Below the pieces are notes generated by a model. It saw nothing but the letters and a program-made list of their open reading frames with translations, was not told the DNA's origin and made no database searches. DNA of 64,000 bases from Shewanella sediminis HAW-EB3 (GTDB taxonomy: Bacteria; Pseudomonadota; Gammaproteobacteria; Enterobacterales; Shewanellaceae): the NCBI RefSeq assembly GCF_000018025.1, contig NC_009831.1:1240001-1304000 (forward strand), given 5' to 3'. Numbering within the stretch: position 1 is the first letter of the stretch; each line of letters opens with the position of its first letter. Made by a program: the position numbers and the translations under genes. This document shows positions 25,710-35,067 of this stretch, in pieces.

Positions 25710-27503
25710 TTGAAAAAAACAGATACTTCCCACTACCGACACTTTCTCAAAGTGGTTGACTGCCAACAAGCCTGCCCTGCCCACACGCCGGTGCCCGAAT
25801 ATATTCGTCTGATTGCCGACAGAAAATACACTCAAGCCTATATGCTCAACTGGGAATCAAATGTCTTTCCCGGTATTTTGGGACGGGTCTGTGACCGTCC
25901 CTGTGAGCCTGCATGTCGTCGGGGACGTGTCGAAGACGATCCGGTGGCTATCTGCCGTTTGAAGCGTGTCGCGGCAGATTATAAGGGGGAGATACAAGCT
26001 CTGTTGCCGGAGATCCCCCGAACGAAGAACGGTAAACATATCGCCCTGATCGGTGCCGGTCCCGCCTCACTAACGGTCGCCCGGGATCTACTGCCGCTGG
26101 GTTACAAGATCACACTATTCGAACGTGATCTCCAGGCTGGTGGCATGATGCGAAGCCAAATTCCGGCGTTTCGCCTACCGGAAGCCGTTCTCGATGAAGA
26201 GCTGGATTTGATTCTGCAAATGGGACTCAAGGTTCGCTTTGGCGTTGCCATAGATAGCATGAAATCCATGCTTGAGGAGATATTTGATGTGGTCTTTGTG
26301 GGGACCGGGGCGCCGAAAGGTCGGGATGTCAGAATCCCGGGTCGCCAGGAGGCAAAGGAGCATCTGACTCTGGGGATTGACTGGTTAGCCAGCGTTGCCT
26401 TTGGCCACACCCGTAGTATCGGCGAGCGGGTTATTGTTCTGGGGGGAGGTAATACAGCCATGGACTGCTGTAGAACCGCTAAACGCCTGGGGGGCAAACA
26501 GGTAAAGGTGGTGGTACGTTCGACTTTTGATGCGATGAAGGCTTCTCCCTGGGAGAAAAGCGATGCCGGCGAGGAAGGAATAGAGATAATCCCAAATCAC
26601 ACGCCCATAGAGTTCGTCATGGAAGCGGGGGAGTTTAAGGGCGTGCTATTCGAGGAACTTAACTCCAGTTATGACGAGAAGGGGAAGCGTACGCTGACTC
26701 CAACGGGCAATACTGTGATGATGGAGTGCGATGATGTCTTGATCGCAATAGGACAGGATACCGCCTTCCCCTGGATAGAGCGTGATATTGGAATTGAATT
26801 CAATGAATGGCAACAGCCGGTGCTCGATGAGGCTTCATTGCAATCGAGCTTACCTACGGTCTTTTTTGGTGGCGATGCCGCCTTTGGCCCAAAAAATATC
26901 ATTACCGCAGTGGCTCACGGACACAAGGCTGCCATCTCAATCGACCTGCTATGTCATGGTAAAGATCCTGTCTTAGAAAGACCTGTCAGTGATTTCAACC
27001 TTGTCAGTCAGAAGATGGGTATTCATGAATGGAGTTATCACAATAAGATAAAGCTGGATTCACGCTATCCGGTGCCGCGTCTCGATTGGCAGGAGGCGAT
27101 AGAGAAACTGACGAGTGAGGTCGAATTAGGCTATGACGAGAAGCTTGCTCTTGACGAAGCCCACCGTTGTTTTAACTGCGATGTTCATACCATCTTCAGT
27201 GAAGATATCTGTATCGAATGCTCCGCCTGTGAAGATGTCTGCCCGGTGGACTGCATTAACTTTATCCCGGCTCACGCAGAGGATACAGAGGTAAGAGACC
27301 CCATAGTCGTGAACAGGCTCAGGGTCAGTGATATTAACCCTGAGCAGGAACTTTTTGTGTCAGCCCCACTGAAGACGGGCCATCTGATGATCAAGGATGA
27401 AGATGTGTGTCTTCATTGTGGATTGTGTGCAGAGCGCTGTCCTACTGGAGCCTGGGACATGAAAAAATTCATATTAAACAATGTAAAGGCAGCGATCGAA
27501 TGA
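25710..27503 (+). CDS. GltD-like FAD/NAD(P)H oxidoreductase with C-terminal ferredoxin domain (KorC-like)
   Basis: 597 residues in three parts. An N-terminal Fe-S domain like that of glutamate synthase small subunit has CQQACPAHTPVPEYI and GRVCDRPCEPACRRG. Two dinucleotide-binding folds follow: IALIGAGPASLTVARDL (FAD, about 111) and VIVLGGGNTAMDCC (NAD(P)H, about 241). The C-terminus has two 4Fe-4S motifs, CIECSACEDVCPVDC and CLHCGLCAERCPTG. It overlaps the next gene by four bases. Likely role: shuttling electrons between NAD(P)H and the KorAB enzyme behind it. TTG start at 25710 follows AAGGTTGTTAC; an exact start is uncertain. Confidence 0.78.
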   Translation: MKKTDTSHYRHFLKVVDCQQACPAHTPVPEYIRLIADRKYTQAYMLNWESNVFPGILGRVCDRPCEPACRRGRVEDDPVAICRLKRVAADYKGEIQALLPEIPRTKNGKHIALIGAGPASLTVARDLLPLGYKITLFERDLQAGGMMRSQIPAFRLPEAVLDEELDLILQMGLKVRFGVAIDSMKSMLEEIFDVVFVGTGAPKGRDVRIPGRQEAKEHLTLGIDWLASVAFGHTRSIGERVIVLGGGNTAMDCCRTAKRLGGKQVKVVVRSTFDAMKASPWEKSDAGEEGIEIIPNHTPIEFVMEAGEFKGVLFEELNSSYDEKGKRTLTPTGNTVMMECDDVLIAIGQDTAFPWIERDIGIEFNEWQQPVLDEASLQSSLPTVFFGGDAAFGPKNIITAVAHGHKAAISIDLLCHGKDPVLERPVSDFNLVSQKMGIHEWSYHNKIKLDSRYPVPRLDWQEAIEKLTSEVELGYDEKLALDEAHRCFNCDVHTIFSEDICIECSACEDVCPVDCINFIPAHAEDTEVRDPIVVNRLRVSDINPEQELFVSAPLKTGHLMIKDEDVCLHCGLCAERCPTGAWDMKKFILNNVKAAIE

Positions 27504-29329
27504 CCCGATGTGAATCAATTAACGAATTTGTGGTGCGCTTTGCCAACACTAATGGCACAGGATCTGCCAGCGCTAACAACATGTTCGCCAAGGCCATCAT
27601 GCGAATGGGGCTTCCGGTAAGTGCTAAGAATATCTTCCCATCTAACATTCAAGGTATGCCCACCTGGTTCGAGGTTAGGATCAGTGAGAAAGGCTATCTG
27701 GGGCGTCGCGGCGGCGCGCCAGAGATGGTGGTGGCCATGAATGCTCAGACCCTGAGTGAAGATATCGACTCGGTGCGCGCCGGTGGTTATCTGCTGTATG
27801 ACTCAAGTAGCATGTTACCTCAGCGTCTGGAGCGAGAGGATATTACCTTCTTGGGGATGCCAATCTCCGAGATCTGCCGCACCGAGTACAGCGATCAACG
27901 GCAGCGACAGCTCTTTAAGAATGTGATCTACGTAGGCGCTATGGCTGCTCTATTGGGCCTCGACTTTCAGGTGCTCAGGCAGTTGGTGTCGGAACAGTTT
28001 AAGGGAAAAGATAAGCTTATCCGTCCAAACCTGTATGCCCTGGAGCTTGGTTTTCAATTTGCGGCTAAACAGTTTAGTTGTCCGTTAGCCATACACCTCG
28101 AACGCAGGGAGCTGGTGGGCGACAAAATTATGGTCGACGGTAACACGGCCTGCGCTCTGGGGGCGGTTTATGGCGGTGCCACTGTTGTTGGTTGGTATCC
28201 CATCACCCCCTCTACCTCTGTTATCGAGAAGTTTTCCTCATATTGCCAGCGCTTGCGCATCGACCCTGCCAGCGGTCAAAAAAATTACGCCATAGTACAA
28301 GCAGAAGATGAAACCGCGGCCATCGGAGTTGCCTTGGGAGCCGGTTGGAATGGGGCAAGGGCATTCACCGCCACCAGTGGCCCCGGGATCTCACTGATGA
28401 CCGAGTTTTTAGGGTTGGCCTATTTTGCCGAAGTCCCTCTGGTGCTTATCGATGTACAGAGGGCTGGACCTTCGACCGGCATGCCGACCCGTACCCAGCA
28501 GTCAGATATGTTGACCTGTGCCTATGCCTCTCACGGCGATAGTAAGCAGGTACTCTTAATCCCATCGTCGCCATATGAATGTTTCGAGTTTAGCGCACTG
28601 GCATTCGATCTCGCCGACAGGCTACAGACGCCAATCATAGTGATGACAGATCTCGATACCGGCATGAATCATCATCTGAGTCGTCCCTTCGGGTGGGATG
28701 ATGCTCATAAATACGATCCGGGTAAGGTACTCGATGCCGGGGCGCTGGACGAAGTTGCCGCCTTCGCTCGTTACGCCGACATCGATGGCGATGGGATCTG
28801 CTATCGCACCCTGCCGGGAACCCACCCTAAGAAGGGCGCCTTCTTTACCCGAGGTACTTCAAAAAATAAGTTGGCTGGGTATTCTGAGAAGACTGAAGAT
28901 TACACCAATAATATGGAGCGCCTGGCCCATAAATTTGCCACCGCAGCCACACTTCTGCCCGAGCCCGTGATTCAACTTAATGCTAAGCCTGCATCTGTTG
29001 GGTTAGTTTTCTACGGCTCGACGCTGGAAGCGATTCCTGAAGCTGTAGCGCTGCTAGCCGAGCAGGGGGTAAAAGCCAATACCATGCGTGTCAGAGGATT
29101 TCCATTCTGTGCGCAGGTGCTCGACTTTATCGATAGTCATGAGCGGGTGTTTGTTATCGAACAGAACAGAGACGGACAGCTCAGGACGCTACTATGCAAT
29201 GAGTTGATGATAGACCCGGCGGCTATGACACCGGTACTTCATTACGATGGCTTAGCCATTACGGGTGAGTTTATTGCCGATTCTGTGGAGGAACAGTTGT
29301 CGGCGCAAACCAACCGAGTGGCAGGTTAA
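27500..29329 (+). CDS. korA: 2-oxoacid:acceptor oxidoreductase, fused gamma-alpha subunit (KorA-like)
   Basis: 609 residues from the ATG overlapping the upstream stop (ATGA). The first about 190 residues are the gamma domain (GTGSASANNMFAKAIMRMGLPV). The rest is the pyrimidine-binding alpha domain with WYPITPSTSVIEKFSSY, AEDETAAIGVALGAGWNGARAFTATSGPG and the LIDVQRAGPSTGMPTRTQQSD segment. This fused arrangement is that of KorA-type 2-oxoglutarate:ferredoxin oxidoreductases. 2-oxoglutarate is likeliest, but indolepyruvate or branched-chain oxoacids cannot be excluded. It needs KorB for thiamine diphosphate. Confidence 0.85.
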   Translation: MTRCESINEFVVRFANTNGTGSASANNMFAKAIMRMGLPVSAKNIFPSNIQGMPTWFEVRISEKGYLGRRGGAPEMVVAMNAQTLSEDIDSVRAGGYLLYDSSSMLPQRLEREDITFLGMPISEICRTEYSDQRQRQLFKNVIYVGAMAALLGLDFQVLRQLVSEQFKGKDKLIRPNLYALELGFQFAAKQFSCPLAIHLERRELVGDKIMVDGNTACALGAVYGGATVVGWYPITPSTSVIEKFSSYCQRLRIDPASGQKNYAIVQAEDETAAIGVALGAGWNGARAFTATSGPGISLMTEFLGLAYFAEVPLVLIDVQRAGPSTGMPTRTQQSDMLTCAYASHGDSKQVLLIPSSPYECFEFSALAFDLADRLQTPIIVMTDLDTGMNHHLSRPFGWDDAHKYDPGKVLDAGALDEVAAFARYADIDGDGICYRTLPGTHPKKGAFFTRGTSKNKLAGYSEKTEDYTNNMERLAHKFATAATLLPEPVIQLNAKPASVGLVFYGSTLEAIPEAVALLAEQGVKANTMRVRGFPFCAQVLDFIDSHERVFVIEQNRDGQLRTLLCNELMIDPAAMTPVLHYDGLAITGEFIADSVEEQLSAQTNRVAG

Positions 29330-29404
29330 AAGTCGCAGGGAAATTGAAAGTGATTGGGTATAGAAGAGCTCTTGGATTAACAGCAATGGAAAGGGATTAA
29401 AAGA

Positions 29405-30457
29405 ATGAGTTATCGAAAGCCCCAGTTCAGACATCCACGTCTGGAGGTGAACGATCTAGGTTTAACTCACAGGGATTATGAGGGAGCCCTCTCGACCTTG
29501 TGTGCTGGTTGCGGACACGATGCCATCACCGCCGCGGTGACGCAGGCCTGCGCCGAGTTATCACTCCCGCCTCATCGGATTGCAAAAATATCCGGCATTG
29601 GCTGCTCCTCCAAGGCGCCTAACTACTTCCTCAATCACGCACATGGGTTTAATACCGTACATGGCCGTATGCCGTCGGTGGCAACAGGTGCGAATATGGC
29701 GAACCGAGATCTGATCTATCTGGGGATGTCGGGCGACGGAGACAGTGCGTCTATCGGCTTTGGTCAGTTCGCCCATGTGGTTCGCAGACGACTCAATATG
29801 CTCTACATGGTTGCCAATAATGGTGTCTATGGTTTGACTAAGGGGCAACTTGCCGCGACGGCGGAGCAGGGGATGAAAAATAAGGCTGGAGAGGCCAGTC
29901 TGTTTACCGATATCGACCTGTGCGTCAGTGCGCTGCAGTTTGGCGCCACCTTTGTTGCTCGCAGTTTTTCCGGTGATAAGGCTCAACTCGTGCCCCTTAT
30001 TAAGGCGGCGATAAGCCATAAGGGCTTCGCCTTTATCGATATCATCTCCCCCTGCGTCACCTTCAATAACAACCCTGATTCGACTCGCTCCTATGACTAT
30101 GTCCATGACCATATAGTCACGGCGGCGGTCGCCGATTTTGTGCCGGTGAAACAGGAGATCCGCTGTGAGAATGGTGATGCCGATAGCGAAGATATCTGTT
30201 TACATGACGGTTCTATATTACGCCTGTCCCGGATCCAGCCTGATTATGACGCCCATGATCGTCTGCACGCTATGGCCAGAATTGAACAGGTGAAGGCCGA
30301 AGGTAAGATATTAACGGGGTTAATGTATATAGATCCGGAAGCCGATGATTATCATGAAATTAACCAGACTACCGATACCCCTCTCAACGCCCTGAAGCAG
30401 GAGACACTCTGCCCGGGGAATCATGTATTACAGACCATAAATGAGAGCTTCAGATAA
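29405..30457 (+). CDS. korB: 2-oxoacid:acceptor oxidoreductase, beta subunit (KorB-like)
   Basis: 350 residues. Thiamine-diphosphate motifs are clear: the Fe-S/TPP-proximal TLCAGCGHDAITAAVTQAC (about 32-50), GIGCSSKAPNYFLN, and the GDGDSASIGFGQF...NMLYMVANNGVYGLTKGQ signature (GDG...NN). The later DIISPCVTFNN carries the conserved cysteine near residue 218. Together with the preceding two genes it makes a complete oxidoreductase operon. GGGATTAAAAGA precedes the ATG. Downstream lies only a short gap to the convergent secreted-protein gene. Confidence 0.87.
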   Translation: MSYRKPQFRHPRLEVNDLGLTHRDYEGALSTLCAGCGHDAITAAVTQACAELSLPPHRIAKISGIGCSSKAPNYFLNHAHGFNTVHGRMPSVATGANMANRDLIYLGMSGDGDSASIGFGQFAHVVRRRLNMLYMVANNGVYGLTKGQLAATAEQGMKNKAGEASLFTDIDLCVSALQFGATFVARSFSGDKAQLVPLIKAAISHKGFAFIDIISPCVTFNNNPDSTRSYDYVHDHIVTAAVADFVPVKQEIRCENGDADSEDICLHDGSILRLSRIQPDYDAHDRLHAMARIEQVKAEGKILTGLMYIDPEADDYHEINQTTDTPLNALKQETLCPGNHVLQTINESFR

Positions 30458-30586
30458 GCTTCATACTAGTTGAAGTTAGCAACAATCGAGGCAGAACCAA
30501 ATGCTACTGGCTAGGAGTTGGGAAGGCCTGTAGCATCATTAAGCGTAACACCATCCAGAGTCTGGTGATGTCAGCTACAGAAGAAA

Positions 30587-31285
30587 TTATTCAACTGAGT
30601 TAGAACCATGCACTTCCCAGACAGTCAGGGTGCCCTTGCCGAGCGAGGCACTGGCACTTGAGTTAGCCTCTGGAGTAACAACTTCATCATTCCAGGTCAG
30701 CTTGGCGTAGGCATCAATTGTATGAGAGCCCGAACCTATATCATAGGCAAGGAAGTTAAAGGAGTGAGCCGCAGTGGTATCCAGTATCAGGCCTATCTCC
30801 TCATCGGTGAGGTTACACTCATCGAAGCCGATGATCCCATTGGGTACACCAGTGTCATCTTCTACTTCATCGACACAATCGAGCACACCACCGAGGCTGG
30901 CAAATAGTGTCTGTTCACGCCTGTCAAATACTACCTCTCCGGGCTCAACCATTTCGCCGTCCACGTACACCTTCATCTCTATTGTAGCGTTAGCGGTCGC
31001 CGAAGATTTACTACCGCCCTTGCTCCTTACCACTGTCTCGGTAAAAAGGGTGGTTTCAAACGACAGACCTATGACCAAATCTTTGGGGGTGCCAGAATTT
31101 TTTAGTTCTGTAGACAGCACTTTGGTATAACCATCGGTCGCAGCTAATTCGGCCCTGTTAGCTACGGCACCGAACACGGCCGTACCGTCACTGGTAAATG
31201 AAGACGCTGAATTATCCGCATATATGCTTGATGTCATTAACATTCCAACAATTAAGGCGAGTGAGCTAATTTTAGAACAGTTCAT
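30587..31285 (-). CDS. Secreted protein of unknown function
   Basis: 232 residues with a signal peptide (LALIVGMLMTSSIYA, cleavage near residue 23). The mature protein is acidic, serine/threonine/alanine-rich and looks all-beta, with two cysteines that could form one disulphide (LDCVDEVEDD and FDECNLTDEE). The acidic loop DDTGVPNGIIGFDECN might bind calcium. It ends with a WEVHGSNSVE tail. No family recognised; a periplasmic or surface adhesin-like protein is one possibility. It stands alone next to more than 800 bp of AT-rich sequence. AGGAG at 31290-31294 (minus) sets the start. Confidence 0.65.
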   Translation of the reverse strand: MNCSKISSLALIVGMLMTSSIYADNSASSFTSDGTAVFGAVANRAELAATDGYTKVLSTELKNSGTPKDLVIGLSFETTLFTETVVRSKGGSKSSATANATIEMKVYVDGEMVEPGEVVFDRREQTLFASLGGVLDCVDEVEDDTGVPNGIIGFDECNLTDEEIGLILDTTAAHSFNFLAYDIGSGSHTIDAYAKLTWNDEVVTPEANSSASASLGKGTLTVWEVHGSNSVE

Positions 31286-32112
31286 GTTAACTCCTAATTA
31301 TTCATGAGTTTTTGCTGTTGATATATTAAATAATGAGTACTGGTAAATATTACTGGTGCTTGTTCACACGGCCTCCGCTCGGAATTTATATTAAATTCAA
31401 GCTGGTAAACGAGTGCTTTATGTCCAGTCACTAAAGTTTAGATGAGTTTGTTGGTGGGGTTAGTACAATTAAGTATTTTAAAATATCGTGTTATTACGAT
31501 ACCTTCTATAAGGTTTTAATACAGTTGATTATTATTGTATTACTTACAACCTTATTAAAAACAGTTGGTTATGGTTGACTGTTGTAATTCCTAGGTGTAA
31601 TGGATGGGCTAAATGTTTATAATCAAAGTGTATTTATATAAATGATTTCAGGTGGTAGCTAGATTGATAACCTATTATTTAATAACTTTTAATTCGGCTG
31701 TTGGGTGTGTATATCATTAATATATGAGCTGAATGATTAAATGTTATTTTTTAGACTTGTTGTTTTTCTTGGTTTTAATTGTTGCGTGACGTAGGTACAT
31801 GGGGGCTGGGGCTGAATTTAATAAATAAGGTTGTTGGAGGATTATACATTTATGAAAATGTTTATGAGTTGTTTCTAATTCGCGGAAATGGTTTATTTTA
31901 AGGCGTATCTGGATTGATCTCATTTGTGCCGATTCTAGGTTTAACTTCAGGTTCTGGCTTGAAATCGAAGAGCACCTGAATGAGCCTTGTCTTTCAGGTG
32001 CATTAATTTAGGGGGCTTCTCTGGTGGCTAATGAAGATATATCGCTCCAGGAGCCTGACTGAAGAGCTCATACTCGGTGGGCTTACTGTGGATTTAGTTC
32101 ATTGATGAGTAT
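31286..32112. other. AT-rich gene-free stretch
   Basis: About 830 bp with no plausible gene on either strand. It contains scattered direct and inverted AT-rich repeats and one hairpin, GCACCTG/CAGGTGC (near 31969-31999). The promoter of the secreted-protein gene should be at its left end. Long leader, lost gene and foreign insertion all remain possible. Confidence 0.5.
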
Positions 32113-32535
32113 CTACCGTCTTTCAGCTGCAACCTTTTGCTTTATGCTTCCTTTAACGGGGCGGGCAAGAAATGTTCGGGTGAGCAGGGAAAATGAAAAA
32201 CGCTCATTGCTGTTCCAGGGCAGTAGTGAAACGAAGCGCGCCATGGCGCAGTAGCCAAAGAGTACCTGAGCCCAGGTGCCTATCGCCGGGATCCAATATA
32301 TCCACCCAAGACCCTCGACTTGTGCCAATAACAGCAGCGACAGATACCAGAATCTAACCTGTATGGGAAATGCGGTAACACTTCGCTTAATGATGACAAA
32401 GTGGAGCAGATGAACTACGGTAAGGCCTATGGCAAGCACATAACCTATGGGGTCAGCGACGACCCCGTAGGTAAGCAGTGCTGCGGTTACCAGCCAATAT
32501 CTCCAGCCGGTATCATTTAACTCAATCATGAACAT
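32113..32535 (-). CDS. Small inner-membrane protein of unknown function
   Basis: About 140 residues and largely hydrophobic, with four predicted spans (WRYWLVTAALLTYGVVA, IGYVLAIGLTVVHLLHFVII, WYLSLLLLAQVEGLGWIYWI, GTWAQVLFGYCAMARFVSLL) and a basic tail (RPVKGSIKQKVAAERR). I recall similar short membrane proteins in Shewanella without a function. The frame starts at 32544, but the ATG at 32535 has GGAG at nine bases and is preferred. It stands alone. Confidence 0.65.
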   Translation of the reverse strand: MFMIELNDTGWRYWLVTAALLTYGVVADPIGYVLAIGLTVVHLLHFVIIKRSVTAFPIQVRFWYLSLLLLAQVEGLGWIYWIPAIGTWAQVLFGYCAMARFVSLLPWNSNERFSFSLLTRTFLARPVKGSIKQKVAAERR

Positions 32536-32782
32536 CTGTAACATCTCCGTTTTATTCTCTATTAAATGAGATTTTTCTTATGGACGATGATGTTACATTA
32601 GTTTTATCTTTTAAATGGTGTGTTATGTCACTAAAGCAAGATTGTATACTTCTAAAAAGCTATAACCTGTTTATCAGCTTCTGGTTATACAGCTATTTGG
32701 CGGTGAGCTATTCGGTGAGAGGTGGTGATGACGATTATGGTGCCGGGAAGTAGATTGGAATAGGCCATCAAATTCCAGACAC

Positions 32783-32810
32783 AAAAAAGCCTGCACGAGG
32801 CAGGCTTTTT
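32783..32810 (-). terminator. Terminator of the tRNA-Ile2 gene
   Basis: GCCTGC, a five-base loop, GCAGGC, flanked by A6 on the left and T5 on the right: on the minus strand a GC stem followed by TTTTTTG. It lies 13 bp past the tRNA 3' end. Confidence 0.85.
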
Positions 32811-32822
32811 CGTTTGAAACTA

Positions 32823-32899
32823 TGGTGGCCCCTCCCAGACTCGAACTGGGGACCTGACGATTATGAGTCGTATGCTCTAACCAACTGAGCTAAGGGGCC
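32823..32899 (-). tRNA. tRNA-Ile2 (anticodon CAU, lysidine type)
   Basis: The minus strand folds as a 77-nt cloverleaf with encoded CCA. GGCCCCT pairs with AGGGGCC, the D arm is GCTC/GAGC, the anticodon loop is CTCATAA and the T loop is TTCGAGT. The GGCCCCTTAGCTCAG body and ACTCATAATCG anticodon arm match E. coli ileX/ileY rather than elongator or initiator tRNA-Met, so the CAU is expected to be modified to lysidine by TilS and to read AUA. Automatic tools often call it tRNA-Met. Base pair 27-43 looks mismatched. Confidence 0.88.
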
Positions 32900-33048
32900 T
32901 ACTTAAGGAAGTCGTCACTACCGAAAGCGAACAGAAGTATACGAGGTTTAAATGCAGTTGTCACCCGTGATCTTATAAGAAATCACAACTTTGAATTCAA
33001 CTGCTTATCTGTTAATCAATAAGCCTTAGCTTTAGCCGAATTTCAATC

Positions 33049-33076
33049 AAAAAAGAACCTGCCAGTTAGGCAGGTT
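33049..33076 (-). terminator. rpoD terminator
   Basis: AACCTGCC, a five-base loop, GGCAGGTT, followed on the minus strand by CTTTTTTG. It begins 31 bp past the rpoD stop, a textbook intrinsic terminator for the macromolecular-synthesis block. Confidence 0.88.
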
Positions 33077-33106
33077 TTATTATCAGTTGATCCAGCTTGC
33101 TAAGAG

Positions 33107-34936
33107 TTACTCGTCCAGGAAGGACTTCAATATCTCTGAGCGTGAAGGGTGGCGTAATTTACGCAGTGCCTTCGCTTCGATCTGACGAATACGCTCACGG
33201 GTAACGTCGAACTGCTTACCAACCTCTTCAAGAGTGTGGTCAGTGTTCATATCGATACCGAAACGCATACGCAGTACTTTTGCTTCACGGGCTGTTAGGC
33301 CAGCAAGTACTTCGTGAGTCGCGTTCTTTAAGCTTTCGCCTGTCGCCGAATCCAATGGTAGCTCGAGGGTTGTATCCTCGATGAAATCACCTAAGTGCGA
33401 ATCTTCATCATCACCAATCGGCGTCTCCATGGAGATAGGCTCTTTGGCAATCTTCAATACCTTACGGATCTTATCTTCAGGCATCAGCATACGCTCAGCC
33501 AGCTCTTCAGGTGAAGGTTCGCGACCCATCTCCTGTAGCATTTGACGTGAGATACGGTTCAGCTTGTTGATAGTCTCAATCATATGTACCGGAATACGGA
33601 TTGTTCTTGCCTGATCGGCAATTGAGCGAGTGATCGCCTGACGGATCCACCAAGTTGCATAGGTCGAGAATTTATAACCACGACGGTATTCAAACTTATC
33701 AACCGCTTTCATCAAGCCGATGTTACCTTCCTGAATAAGATCCAGGAACTGTAGACCACGGTTGGTGTATTTCTTAGCGATGGAGATAACCAGACGTAAG
33801 TTAGCTTCAACCATCTCTTTCTTCGCACGACGAGCCTTAGCTTCACCGATTGACATACGACGGTTAATATCTTTGATAGAAGCGATCGCAAGACCGGTTT
33901 CTTTTTCAATCGCATCAAGTTTTGCGCGACAACGGCGAACATCCGGATCAACCATCTCTAAACCTTCGACGTAAGGCTTCTTAGAGGCGAGTTCTTCGTT
34001 AAACCATTCGATGCTACTCTCGTTACTGGTATATACCTTAACGAAATTTTTCTTTGGCATCTTAGCTTGTTCAACACAAAGCTTCATGATGAGACGCTCT
34101 TGAACACGTACCTTGTCCATCATAGCGCGCATGTTTTTGACTAAGCGGTCGAACTGCTTAGGCATTAGGCGGAACTCTTTAAAGAGCTCGCCAATTTCGA
34201 ATAGCGCTAAGGTAGACTCTGGATGGCCGCGTCCCTTAAGAGCGATGACCTTCAGCGTATTTTCATGTACTTCTCTTAGCTGAGTGAAGCGTTCTTTAGC
34301 TTCTTCAGGATCGGGACCTTTCGGGCCTTCCTCTTCTTCATCATCATCTTCTTCATCGTCTTCATCATCTAACTCTTCATCTGAGAGTTCAGAACCGACG
34401 TGAGTTGCCGTGGGGGCTACATCATCGGCATTAGGATCGACAAAACCTGAGATGATATCTGACAATCTTACTTCTTCAGCTTCATAACGGTCGAACTGCT
34501 CAAGGATCATAGAGATCGCTTGTGGATACTCGGCAACCGAGGCTTGAACCGTGTTGATCCCCTCTTCGATACGCTTGGCGATAACAATTTCGCCTTCACG
34601 GGTAAGAAGTTCAACGGTACCCATTTCACGCATATACATACGAACCGGGTCAGTTGTACGGCCTAATTCGGCTTCTACCGTGGCAAGTGCAGCGGCAGCT
34701 TCTTCGGCAGCATCTTCATCGGTGCTGTCTTCAGACATCATGATTTCATCAGCATCCGGCGCCTGTTCGTAGACGCGAATACCCATGTCATTAATCATCT
34801 GGACAATATCTTCGATCTGGTCGGCATCGACCATATCTGCAGGCAAGTGATCGTTCACTTCTGCATAGGTTAAGTAACCTTGCTCTTTACCTTTGGCTAG
34901 CAACAATTTAAGTTGCGACTGAGGAGTGTGCTCCAT
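33107..34936 (-). CDS. rpoD: RNA polymerase primary sigma factor, sigma-70
   Basis: 609 residues. The start [21 protein letters not shown] corresponds to E. coli RpoD; region 1.1 is followed by [15 protein letters not shown] (region 1.2). An acidic non-conserved insert of D/E runs ([12 protein letters not shown]) comes next. Then region 2 ([20 protein letters not shown]...[14 protein letters not shown]), region 3 and region 4 ([22 protein letters not shown]). The ATG at 34936 is preferred over 34945, which lacks homology. Last gene of the rpsU-yqeY-dnaG-rpoD block. Confidence 0.97.
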   Translation of the reverse strand: MEHTPQSQLKLLLAKGKEQGYLTYAEVNDHLPADMVDADQIEDIVQMINDMGIRVYEQAPDADEIMMSEDSTDEDAAEEAAAALATVEAELGRTTDPVRMYMREMGTVELLTREGEIVIAKRIEEGINTVQASVAEYPQAISMILEQFDRYEAEEVRLSDIISGFVDPNADDVAPTATHVGSELSDEELDDEDDEEDDDEEEEGPKGPDPEEAKERFTQLREVHENTLKVIALKGRGHPESTLALFEIGELFKEFRLMPKQFDRLVKNMRAMMDKVRVQERLIMKLCVEQAKMPKKNFVKVYTSNESSIEWFNEELASKKPYVEGLEMVDPDVRRCRAKLDAIEKETGLAIASIKDINRRMSIGEAKARRAKKEMVEANLRLVISIAKKYTNRGLQFLDLIQEGNIGLMKAVDKFEYRRGYKFSTYATWWIRQAITRSIADQARTIRIPVHMIETINKLNRISRQMLQEMGREPSPEELAERMLMPEDKIRKVLKIAKEPISMETPIGDDEDSHLGDFIEDTTLELPLDSATGESLKNATHEVLAGLTAREAKVLRMRFGIDMNTDHTLEEVGKQFDVTRERIRQIEAKALRKLRHPSRSEILKSFLDE

Positions 34937-35067
34937 AGATATCATCCAAGTTGGGTAACTGTTAAAACGACGCGCAAAACATTGCCGCGCAAATCGTCAA
35001 TTATAGCCTTGTGCGCTTCCTTGTGCCAGTCAAAGAGCTTACTATTGAGACAGAAACTGCCTTAATT

